In this document: in pieces, positions 24,984-37,400 of the stretch
Position numbering within the stretch: position 1 is the first letter of the stretch
Layout of the letters: each line of letters starts with the position of its first letter
NCBI GenBank assembly: GCA_030549495.1
Contig: JAUIRK010000806.1
Span: 1-64,000 of the forward strand
DNA from: Nectonema munidae
Lineage: Eukaryota > Nematomorpha > Nectonematoida > Nectonematidae
DNA length: 64,000 nt
Direction: 5' to 3'
Notes under the pieces: model-generated
What the model was told of the DNA's origin: nothing
The model's database searches: none
What the model saw: the letters and a program-made list of their open reading frames with translations, nothing else
Translations under genes and position numbers: made by a program

Positions 24984-25096
24984 TTATAAAATTTGGGAGA
25001 TGTCTTTAGGGACAACACTAGCGAAATCATGTCCCATTTCAATTCCCAAGTGTGCCATAGCAGCTGTGTGCGTGGCTGCATGAGACCCAACGGGTG
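24984..25096 (-). other. Candidate last exon of the BPHL-like gene (doubtful)
   Basis: On the - strand, an acceptor TACATTTAG ends at 25097. One frame then reads PVGSHAATHTAAMAHLGIEM and on to DISQIL and a stop at 24984. HLAPVGSH at its start would align with the human HLMPEGKH that carries the catalytic His. However, exon 5 ends in phase 2 and this frame needs phase 1, so the join does not work as read. Part of it (about 25005-25030) also resembles sequence at 37795-37818, hinting at a repeat. It may be the true exon with an unusual junction, or a coincidence. Confidence 0.3.
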
Positions 25097-25245
25097 CTAA
25101 ATGTACAAAGTTCCAATGAATAGGAAAACAATAACAAATAACTCCTCACTAATATACTTATATTTGAATATATTTTGACATCGATCACAAAAAAATAAAC
25201 TACTGTGATATATCGTATGGTTTTACACTTAAATAAAAATTTTTA

Positions 25246-25312
25246 GGCCCTAGAGTTAATTTCAATAAAATTTTGGACCCCATAAGTAAAAAAGGATGAA
25301 GAACCATGCTCT
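25246..25312 (-). repeat. hAT MITE end fragment
   Basis: On the - strand it reads GCATGGTTCTTCATCCTTTT then ACTTATGGGGTCC, the usual end of hAT MITEs of the CAGTGGTTCTCAACC type. Only one end is recognisable. It lies 36 bases from exon E. Confidence 0.45.
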
Positions 25313-25347
25313 AAAAGTTGAGGGGCGATAGAAAACGTCGGCCTTAC

Positions 25348-25471
25348 TCAGCAGAGTCGATGGAGTCGGCGATGTATTGAGTATGTTGCTTGTCGACTAC
25401 TGCATCTTGGTCGCCGTGCAGGACCAGGGTAGGGCACTGCACTTTCTTGAGAGATGCCTTGCAAATGTCCC
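25348..25471 (-). CDS. BPHL-like: BPHL-like exon E, catalytic-acid strand
   Basis: The acceptor is GCATTTTTAAG, ending 25472, and the donor is CTGA|GTAAGG at 25347. It codes for GDICKASLKKVQCPTLVLHG then DQDAVVDKQHTQYIADSID. The Asp of HGDQD aligns with the human catalytic Asp. If the donor is not used, the frame reads GAG TAA and ends here. That would give a protein without the family's last strand, helix and His. Confidence 0.92.
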
Positions 25472-28400
25472 CTTAAAAATGCAATGATTATGTGTTAAAC
25501 AAAATAATTCTATTATTTTTAACTTAGTGCTCATTATCTCAAAAACCTGAATGTTTTCGTTTCATTATGACTGTAGGCTACTAAATAGAAAATAAACAAC
25601 AAAACGATTCATTCAGAGATTAGAAGATTTGTCTCCCTAGTCTTGGATTTATTGACTTAAGTATTTACTTATTTATTAAAATTAAGTCCAGGAAAAAATG
25701 ATTTACGATTTCAATTAGCAAAGTCTTTTGAAAACACTCTAAGCAAACAAAAAGCGATAACTTTTTAAAAATTCAATCTTCTTGCTTCCATCTTTCGGCT
25801 ATCCGCTAGCTATATAAGCAACTGAGAGACATACATTTCTGAAGGGGAATTTTCTGTGAAAGATTCCTATTTTTTTCTACGAAAATATTTCTAAATTTTG
25901 GTATACTTAATCTTCAAGTAAGCAATCACTTCATTAGTAAGAACCACCTGGTTATGAAGATTACTTTTAATATCCCCCTCTCTTCATTTAACCGTAGAAT
26001 GACCAATGCGGGTCAATTGACCCATGCCAAATTTTAGAACTTTTGTATTAATGTATTACTTCGGTAATTTTTTTCGAGACTTTATGAATTCTTCCAAGTA
26101 CTTGCGTATCTAAAAGACTAATGTGAGTCAATTGACCCACAATAATTAGTTTTAATTTACAATTTAACTATAAAATAATTTTTATAAAATCGGAACAAGA
26201 AATTGAAAGTTCTTCAATTACTTCAAGTGATTATGGTGTAAGGGAATAACAGTGGTAAGAAAGTTTTATTGAATTTCAAAAAACAAAAAGAAATTTTCTG
26301 AATACGCCACGGCAGACATCATATAAGTATGTAACAGACGGAGAGGCATTAAAAGAATTCAGTTTAAACGAAGGTAGCAATTTGCTTTTACATCTATAGT
26401 CTGGACCGAAGCCTATAGACCAAATGGGACGACTACAAAATGTAAGAATCGCGCCAAACTGAACCACAACATCTAGCTAAGGATGATTAGCGTATTTCTG
26501 GCAGCACTGAAAAACAAATCCATTAATTAGGGGTGCATCAAATAGATATTTTTTATAAGTTCAAAAGTCAAATGTTTCTTAGTATGTTCATTTCAAGCTT
26601 CAATTGCAGAAATAACACGATGTTAAAAAATCTAATTTTTCAAAGAAAATAATTTAGAAAATTTTATAACTAATGAAAGAAGTCAGACAGGGACGCAGAT
26701 AGATAAATGCGAACACCTCACAAATTAGAAAGTGGAAGGTCAGGGAATGAACTTCGAGATAAAAATATTAAACAAAGCGAAAGATATATATAAATTGTCG
26801 GAAGACAGGATGGAGAAATGGGAGATGAAAGAAAGAAAATCAGTAGTTATGATCTTTGATCTATTAGACAAGCTCTCTCCCGATAAGGAACGAATCAAAT
26901 AATGATTTTTTATGTCAATTACAAATGAAGTTATTGCTTCCAAATAGAAACACGTGAATCTAAAAATATTTATATTTAAATACGAAAAGCAAACAGCCAT
27001 AAACGCAACTGCTTGGAGCTGAAAGACAACTATCCTCAATTTACGCATCTATCTCATTCAAAAAAGTTCACGCAGCAAACTTATTTATACTGGATTTGTT
27101 TGTGCATAAATTGAAATGAAAAATTATAGATTTTCCTGCTTGTTCTAATTTTACTTTTGGTCGGCACCTAATCAAATTCAAAGAAGCTATACAGGTTTTG
27201 AAGAAGAATTTTTCTTTTATAATATCCACTATTTAATCTACATGACTATTTTATAAAGCTTTTTTGATTTAACAAATTTTTTCTCCTTCATTTTGGATTC
27301 AATTTTTGTGAATAATCTAGAAATGGGAAAAGTTCCGTGGAAATGCTATCGCAAAAAAATGAAACTTTTTTAGAATCTGGTAAAACTAATTTACCCACGA
27401 AATATTTAAAGAAAAAAAAGAATCAATCAATAGAGACACACGGTAGAGAATTATTTAAAATAATTCGTGCTTAAATCATTTTTACGAGACTTTGATAAAG
27501 TTTGTAAAGCTACTTTCTACCTAAAGGTATAAATATTTCTAAGTAAATTTTTATGTAAATTCCGTATAATAAAATTTTTTCATGTCAATTTTAAATATTT
27601 GAGTATTAAAAATTTGCTACAATATGTATTTTGTACTTATTTCTTATAAAAAACTTTAATACTACTTATTTGAACATGTGGTTAAACGATGTCTTAACCG
27701 TTTGAGGACAAAACTTTTGATTACTTCTCCTCTAATTCCTTTTTCAATGCAATTTATATATTTAAAGCGGACCATTTTCAGTTCTTGGAGGGACATTGGT
27801 CCTCAAAGGGTTAAGTAAGAATATATCAAAATATAAATAGTTATAAAGGTAAATTGAGGTTTTGCTTTATAGCAGTGTTTCTCAAAGTGGTCCATGTGGA
27901 GCCCCCAAGGCTTCACAATGTTTTTACAAGGGTCCGTAAAAGAATATTTCAAATTGTTTTGAAACTGGAAAAAATGATGTATTATGGTAAGAAGCTGAGT
28001 TAAATGTGACTGCTTTCCCATCTCCATATCTCGTTGAATCAGATTTGATACTAGAAGTGATTAAAATATCATCTATTTATAATTATTGACCTTAAAGCGT
28101 TGAGTCGTGTTCTTTATGTGTATTCAAAAAATCAAATGTTATTGATAGAGATTTAACATTGTCATTGATTCTATTGGAATCTGACATATCAAGTTTAGCG
28201 ATAAAGAAGCAGATTCAAGGCTCACACTAAACAACGTATATTTTTTCGAACAAAAATGTTCACTTTTTTGACTTAATAAAATTTAATTAATTTTTAATTG
28301 ATAAGAAAAATTAAAAACATATACCATATAAAATATAGTGATTAAGGTCGGCAAACTTATTCTCATATTTTTGATAAAGATTATTAGATCCACAAAAATT

Positions 28401-31400
28401 GTTTCGTCCGAAAGGGATCCATAAGTGAAAAAAGGTTGAGAATAGTAGGCGTGAAGTTATTCTGCGCAAATGTGATGTAAAAGTGGAAAAAAAACCTTGG
28501 TAATTGACGAAGAAGCGCGTGTTCGCTTCAAGCCATTTCTTCCAACAAGTCTTGACGTAATCCAATCCATAGTACTTGATCAGGGAATCGCGATAGGAAG
28601 TCGGCCAAGAGTCGATGTTTCGCAGTTCTTCATCAAAAAAAATTGATATAGCATTTCGTGTTCCCCGAAAAAGCAAAATAAGACGAGGTCTTGTTTGTTA
28701 ACACATTTTTTTCCCAAAGAAAAGCACACGACATTAAGGGTAAGGAGACAATTGCCCCCGATGTATTTAATAAATCTAATCATTTGAAAAATGTGTTTAA
28801 TTTTTGAGATGAGCTGTCAAATATAAATCAATTTTTTGACAGGTTTGATTGATTTTGATAAAAAATGGACATCACCACTGAATTTAGCATAGTTGAAATA
28901 TATATGTAACATTAAAAATATTTATAAAAACTTATTAATATCTGAGAAAAATAGGGGGGGGGGGGTGCACTTTACGCCCACCAGCACTTGAGCGGACAAA
29001 TTTTGGGTTAAGAGAGGAGTGTCAAATTTAAGTCACTCGTAGGCCGCATTTCCCATATTTTCAGCTCTTGCGGGCCGGATAAAAACGATAGGGTTGAAGA
29101 GACACAGATAATCATATTTTGAAACTGACAATAACGGAATAAATCATTTGAAAAGGTTTGAATGAAGTCCAAAAACTTGACATCACTTCTTAACAATTTT
29201 GTCAAAATCAGAACTTAAATTCCTAACAGAAGCAACTGTCAAAATGGTATTTATTGTATCATTTGTTTGTCTTGTTCTGTTCTTTGACTTTTTAATATTC
29301 ATTTGGGCATGTAAAAATGGAAAAGTCAAGTTTAAAATCATTGAGTATTTTGTTAAAAAATACTCGGTGGGCCGCACTGTAATTCTTGGCGCGCCAATTG
29401 CAACCCGCCAGCCGTATGTTTGACACCCCGGCCTTAAGAAATCGATTACGTCAGTTAAAACTTGTTAAAGCTTGCATGATTAAATATAACCATGCAACTT
29501 GTGGGGTGTGATAAAATATCAACGGAAAGAAATAATTAAAAATTTATGCCAAAAACAAGGAATGTGGATTCGGATTTGAACACGCTTAAGAAACTCCGAA
29601 AATGACCGAATCAAAAAAATTTTAACCCTTTGAGAACGAGTGTCCATAGAAAAAAAGGGTTTGCTTTAAATATAGAAAAATCTATTTAAAAACAAAGCAG
29701 CCGATTAGTATTCAAAAGTCAGGTCCTCAAAGAGAACCCTTGCTTTACGGACTAGACGACGTACATTTATGTCCATCTGAATATTCAAAAAAATATTCTC
29801 AAAAATTTTATTATAGAAAGGCTATTGCTTTAAAAAAAAGATTCAATTTTTAAATTAAATTGAAAATAGCAATTATCATCTTGAAAAATAAAAAACCCCA
29901 AAATTTAGACCAAAATAATTATACAGCGATAAAGTAAAGGTGATTCATTGGGCACAACGTTAAAGGATTATAAATTTTTGCTGACAATCAGCTTTTTCAA
30001 ATAAAAAACCACAATCCCGTTACTACACAACTCTCCTCGCTCTGAAGATTTTCGTTTTTTATTTGAGAAAGCTGATTGTTAGCGAAAATTTATAATCCTT
30101 AAACGTTGTGCCCAATGAATTACCTTTACTTTATCGTTGTACTTACCTTCACCAATTTGATAGGCCACCTTCAGCACCAAATTTATCAATCTTCTACAAA
30201 ATAATTATAAATGGCATTAATAATGCCAAATTTATTGAAGGAAATTTGAGCATAATTTTTACTGCAACGAATATGACAGGCAAACTTCTTACATACTTCA
30301 CACCTTTTAGATGCGTTCATTATTTTGTTGTGCAAACTGAAGACATCGATCTTCCATTCTTTCTGACAAGAGGATCTAAATAAGTGAGGAGAAACAAATC
30401 TTCCATTTCTACAAAAATCTTATCGCTTGTAAAACATCTGTCAGTACATATATAGCGCAACCACTAAGAATATTGCTATCCCCAATCAAGCATTTTGATT
30501 TGATGTGTTCGGAGCAGAGAAACAGAAACGATTCGCTAACCCACTAGCATACATTTCCGCCTTCATCCAATAAGAAACACTTTGCATCATTCAATTGGAA
30601 AAGCGTTATTCCATAGTGACCATGCTTTGGCGCATCGCCCTCTAAAGGATGCAAGTTCTTCATCTTTTGTCAATGCAGGGTGTGAAGTCCAATAATGATT
30701 AAAAAAAAAACTCTAAAAGTGATCATGTAGCTTTCTTATCTTTCAGAAATGGACTTCATGCATTCGAAAATAACTCTGAACATTTTACCTTTTGATCTCC
30801 ATTCTATCCAATGAGAATAAATGAGCCAAAATAATAAGAACTTAAAGAAATTTAAAAACGTGGGATCATTAGATCTAAAATATAAAATATAGTTCGTCAA
30901 AGAAGTACAACAATTTAAAAAGTATATCTCAAGTTTATGAAAATAGTTAGTACACAAACGCCGTCATTTCTAACTAAGGAAAAGTGGAGGCCGAAATTAG
31001 CATAATTTATCGTTGGCATCTAACCACATCATTTCTGCTTATTTAATAACAAACGTTTTGATATCTTATCAGTAATAATCTCCTAGGTTCTCATTTTTAC
31101 ACAAAACTCTACATATTCTATTTAAATTTAGAAAATTGTATCAAAATTACTTATAATCTGGATCCATTCTAGCCAGTGTCGTAGAAAATATATAGGTCAC
31201 AATATTGCCAACAAAAAAAGTTTGAAGACCCGTAGAATCTCTTTTACGCGTTTAGCCGAAGGACGTCTCTTATGTTTTTTTTCTTCTTCATGTATCATTA
31301 GAGCTTGGTCCTTCAGAGCATTCAGTTAGATTGAGAGTTATCATTTTTTCTTTAAAATGACTAATTTTACTCTCTGAACTGTAGATAGAAGAATTTGACA

Positions 31401-34400
31401 AAATTGTAGATAATAGAGGTCACAACCAACATCACATATATTGTTTGAATCTTTGCTTGCTATGCAGCACTTATGCGTACACGACAATTCAAGGTCATAG
31501 AACATAGAGTATATGTGGTTGAGATGACAATATTTCTCTTATTGCGTTAATGAAAAAGGTTTATAGTTCTCGTTGCAAAATCAACTTATCATCATTTTAT
31601 CAGTTCATCATGAGAATATTATCGCAGTTATATGTGAATTGTGCTGGTTTATATAATACCGTTCAAAGTACCATTCGTAAACGTTTGATGGAGGTTTTTT
31701 TAAATCTTCATGTGAAGGTGTAAGTGTGACTTTTATAATTGCTGAGTGAACCCCTAATACACAACTTACGCAAAAATGTAAAAAAAAATATGTAAAAAAA
31801 TATATAAAAAAGTTATGTAAGAATGTGAACAAGTTCAACAAAAAGAGTTTAATTATTGTTGTATGAAATTTTGAAAAAGATGGCGTTAAATTATTAATAG
31901 TTTAGAATTTTTTGAAATTAATTAATTTTAAATTAAAAAGTGTGATAAACAGTATAAGGTAGCAGAAAACTAAAATATTCTTTTTGTGTCTTCGAGCAGA
32001 TTTTGCAAAAAGAAGAACATATTGTTTGGTAAAATCTAGCCTATGTTCAGCACGAAGAGCATAGCTTTCCAAATGACAATATTTTCAATAAAATTTTTTA
32101 TTTATATCTTCACAATATGCTTTGGAGAAAAGTGTTGACACTTTTTTTACTAAAATTTAGACCTAATTTTCGGAAGTAACTAGAGCTTCTGTCTCGAGAT
32201 TTCTCGATTGTCGAGAATTTTAGAATTTTTTTATTTCTTGATTCTCGAGAAATTTTTGTCGAGACTCAAGAATTAAAAAAATTTTTATTACTGAAAACAT
32301 GTTAAATTTTGAATAAATAATTATGTGTAATGCACGATCAACTTTTGAATATTATAATTTTGAAGAAATTTTAGAATGTGCAAAAAATATTTTTGATAAA
32401 ATTTTTTCTCATTATTAGGAGCATGGAACTGTTATTCAATAAAGTCAAATTCAGGTCGAATCTGTTGATGAGTTTGAAGAAGAATCTCTAACTCAAAGTT
32501 TAAATAGAGAAATTAAAGAATTCATGTATGATAAAAAGGAAGAAAAAGTTAGTACAATAGAAGAAGAACTACACATGTTCAAACAAAACAAAAATTTTGA
32601 TTTATCAGAATCGGTGCAATTGTTAAAAAATTCTCTTTTATGCATCCAACCAACTTCTTGTCAATGCGGAATTATTTTATCACCAAAACGATTGAGTTTG
32701 AAAAACGAAGCTTTAAATGCTCCTGTTTTTTTAAAAAGTTATTTTACTAATAAAACAAAATAAATTTTTTTTTCGTAAAATATTTTTAATATTTTTTAAC
32801 TTCTCGAAACTTTTCTCGAGTCTCGAGAAATCAGAAGCTACTTACAACGCTTTTGCAAAAATAAATTAGCCTAGCGTATTATAGCAAGCGATAAGCTTTC
32901 AAATGATATTTTCATTGATATATATATATATTCAAATGATATATATATATCATGAAGAAGAAATACAGATAACTTTTTTCTTCCAAACAAAAAAGTAAAA
33001 AATTTCAAAAAAAACGTATTATTATTATATATGTACATTGAACATAAAAATATCAAACCAATCAGATTGCTTCTATGAAATAAAACCGCAATTTCAAAGT
33101 TAAGTGTTATGAACTTTTGTGTAGAATTTTGAAATGGTGCTTTCAATATGTATGTAAAATATTGTTTGGAAATTTTATTTTAAGTATCTTTTTTCAGTAT
33201 TTTGTTAGTTTTGCATCTAAATACATTTTCTAAACTCACAAAAGAATGGAGAAATCCAATAAATTCTTATCATCTTTCTAACCCGCAAAAGAATAAAGAC
33301 ATCCACTACCCTACGATAATTTTATTCACTATACTCAATTACATATTACTACCATTTAGGACACAATTTGCTGCACGTATGATTTGATATAATAACAAAG
33401 GGGCGACAACGGTGTAAAGACCATTGTGATTTAAGTATAGCTAGATTTTGTTTTGCTTTTAATTCAATAATAGATAGATTCATAGATTTGAATTAATAAA
33501 AATAGGGAGACAACTTGGTAAAAATTATTGTTTATTTGAAAAGTGATAGAGATTTTTTATTTGAAGCAAACGAGTGGACTGGACCCTACAAATAAACCAA
33601 TATCAAATTATTGAGTGACTTTTATCAATGTAAATAATATCAAAAAAAAAAATTTTTTTTAATTAGGAAAAATGAGTTTAAAAAAGTATACATCGAGGCT
33701 AGAAAATGAAATAATATTTTAAACTACGGAATATAAATTCTCGCAAAATACTTGGGTAGGATTAGTTATCAAGCAATATACTAGAAAAGATATTAGGAAT
33801 ATATAAAAATTAGGAAAATATAAAAAGATGTTAGGAATGAAACAATTTAGCTAAATGAAAAAATTAAAATTTTATAGAATCTTTATTAGGAACAAGAACG
33901 TGAAGAACGATACAAAATTTTTCGAAACGGCAACGTTTCTTTATCAAGTAAAATAAAGAATAATGTGAGAAAAGGTGCAGTAAGTTTACTTGTTAGTTTT
34001 TTTTAGTAAGTGCAAAACTTACTGCACCTTTTCTCACATTATTCTTTATTTTACTTGATAAAGAAACGTTGCCGTTTCGAAAAATTTTTTATCGTTCTTG
34101 ACGTTCTTGTTCCTAATAAAGATTCTATAAAATTTTAATTTTTTTCATTTAACTAGCAAATGGAACAACCTATCAATTGTATACAATTTAGCTATAAAGA
34201 AAGATTGAAAAAATTGATTTTGCCTTCCATGATGTATAGGTTTAAAACTTTAAAAGAAATGATATGATTACCGTTTACAACATTGCAAATGGAAAGTTGA
34301 AATTGGCTTCACAAATCTTACCTGAGTTTTTTGAAAGACTACAAAGATTTCATTCCTTCAAATTTAAAAAGAGACATTGCAAAAAGTTATATCTGAAAAG

Positions 34401-37400
34401 TTTTTTTACTCAACGTATGATAAATGACTGGAATGCCTTGCCTGATTTTGTTATTAATGCGCCTTCCTTGAATGTTTTTAAAAACAGACTCAATGAGTTT
34501 TGGAAGGAAAAAATGTTTGAGCAAGAATAAATATCTGGACCTTCATAAATACGATGCCAATATTCTTCATAGGCTTTTTTGCCTCTTTTTTTCCCCTAAT
34601 AAATTATGTTATGTTATTATGTTAATATATGTTATAGGTCTTAGAAAGAAGAGTGAGTTTTTTTTCTAAAACCTCGTATTTTTTACTGTTACGTTTTTGA
34701 ACCAAATTTTGCATTGAAAGTATCGGGAGATCATTCAATTTAGTCGCATTACATCAAAATTAATTTTTTTTTAAATTAATATATGCTTATATACATCTCT
34801 ATTTGTAGAAATTAAAGATATTACATTATATATTTTTATAAAAATTAACAAATCTTCAAAATCGTGTTGTGAAAAAGTTGTCATCTATATATGCATAAGT
34901 AAGTAAGTAAGTAAGTCTATATATGGCTTCTAGCTGATAAAATTTTGACCATAACTTTTTTATTTTTTTTTCTGGAGTTCATCAAAAAAAATCAAAACTA
35001 TATATTTAGATATATAGTATGCCTGGCAAACGCCTATACTTTGGATGTTACACATACTTTCTATACATTTCTTTCTTTTTATTGTCTCCCATGGTCTTGC
35101 CAGACCACTAATATAATATGTCTGGCAAACACCTATACTTTGTATGTTACATATAGTTTCTATACATTTCTTTCTTTCTTTTTATTGTCTCCCGTCGTCT
35201 TGCCAGACCACTAATATAGTATGTCTGGCAAACGCCTAAACTTTGTGTTACATATACTCTCTATACATTTCTTTGTTTCTTTTTATTGTCTCCCTTGGTC
35301 TTGCCAGACCACTGATATAATAGGTCTGACAAACGCCTATACTTTCTATACATTTCGTTTATTTTTGTTGTCTTCAGTGGTCTTGCCAGACTAGAGTTAT
35401 AGCATGTCTGGTAAACGCCTATACTTTGTATGTTACATATACTTTCTATACATCTATATTTTTGCTAATTCTGTTCCTTGAAAGAAATGATGCAGGGTTG
35501 CAGTTGAAATTTCGTAAAAGATCGGATAGGAATGCGAGTCCGAAATAAAGTGTAGGACTGCGAGACCAAAAATAACAAGTCATCTGATATTTCAAGAAAG
35601 TTTTCTACTCATTCTTTTTTAATCCATTTTGACAATTTTCATTCCATTTCTTTAAGTATATACCTGAATCAAACCTGATTCGTTCATCATATTCTATACA
35701 CTTCCTCCCATTGGCGTGAGTAAGGTTGGTTAGATGCTGTGTTTCGATAATTGACGGTCTTGGGTTTGATTTCGTATCGATTTGATTCGATGAAAACACC
35801 CCACCAAGAATCAGAGTGGGAATTGAAGGGAGTCGAAGTCAGACTCCTACACATAATCAGACTTTTTGCCCGTGGACTTTTCACCTCTGCCAAATATTAG
35901 CCAAATTTCACTTGTAAATGGAACTTCAACATTTTATCTTCCCTTATGAAGTATACCAACTTATGACAACAGTCGTTATTCTTCGCCTTATCCATTAACA
36001 CTAGAAAGGAAAAGGCTGCATCAATAACTGAAACATTTTATTGCATGCCTTTTCACTTCCAATGCTTTAAATTAAATATTAAAAATCTTATTCTTTCAAT
36101 ATTTTTATACAAAACCTGCATTGTTAGCGCAAATTTCAAAATTTTAGGTTCTCTAAATGACCATCATAATTGACCCCGGACAGCCAGTGTGACTAAGGCC
36201 AAAAAATGAAAATTGTCTGCTTTAAGCCTACTAAAATTTTTAAGTTTAATCATCTGCTCTCTTTTGGATCCAATCCATTTTGAGTTATTGTTCCTGTAGA
36301 GAGGAACGCTGAAAAACACGAATTTCCAATGGAAATCAATAGGGATTAGTCAAAATCGCCTGTTTTGCGTGAACTAAAATGGGATAAGGTCTCCAATGAA
36401 AAAGAAAGCAGACGATTAGCCTTCAAAAGTCTGCTCTCTAAAGGATTCAATCATGCGAGAGTCTAGCGAAGTAGATATTGATCTTAGAAAAAATCAATAA
36501 GAACGTGAAAAGGGAGCGCTTGAGAAATACTTACTCTCGTACTTGTTGATGTCTTCGAGCGTAATGTATGCATTGCAGCCCCACACCACTAGCTTTTCCA
36601 TCTGCTTGGGGAACATCGCTGCGTGAAAAATGGCTGCAGTGCCACCCTCTCCCCACCCCAAAAGCGAGTACTTTGAAAGGCCTAAAGACTAAATAAAAAA
36701 GAATGGCGTTAGTCCATGAAAAAAATCTTAGTCTCTATTTTCTTGCAAAAGCCCCGATTATAATCACTCATATTTTTATTGACTATACTCATCATGCACC
36801 AAGATTTTCCTCTGCATGTAAATTGATATTTTCTTATAAAGTTTGTTTCGTGCATCGTATATATAATAATAATGGGAAAAACGGTGTAAAAATCATTCAA
36901 TTTTTAAAAAAATCAGGGAGATTAGTGATATTATAACAAAGTAGCAACTGTTAGTTGACTAAAAAAATAATAACACAACTTTCTGTGTTTAAGGCAAAGA
37001 TAAAAGCTTAAAGATGTAAATAAGGAAATAAACACAGGCGTTAAATGCTAAGAGAGTAGAAATCAAGGAACAGAGAATGAATGGGTAAGCTGAACATAAT
37101 AATACGATGTAGTATACAAATAGGGAGTAATTTTGATGGAAATTACAGATAAACCAAATATAATAAGTATGCTATGTGTATAAAATTATGATCAAGGTGA
37201 TAAACGTAAATATAGAACCATATATATATATATATATATATGTAGGTGTATTAATATAGGGAAAAGATGGTAAGAGAGGATAAGGTTCTCCACGCTAGCA
37301 GATATCTAGTCCAATAATGGGTCTAGGAGAAAAAGAACCATACGACAAAAACTGCCACCTTAACGAAGTGTAGCGTCGTATACGGATTGTAATCAGCATC

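Noticed and set aside
30108-30383. 91-codon + frame as a gene
   Set aside because: It overlaps the foldback right arm and lies antisense to the piggyBac relic; no family recognised.
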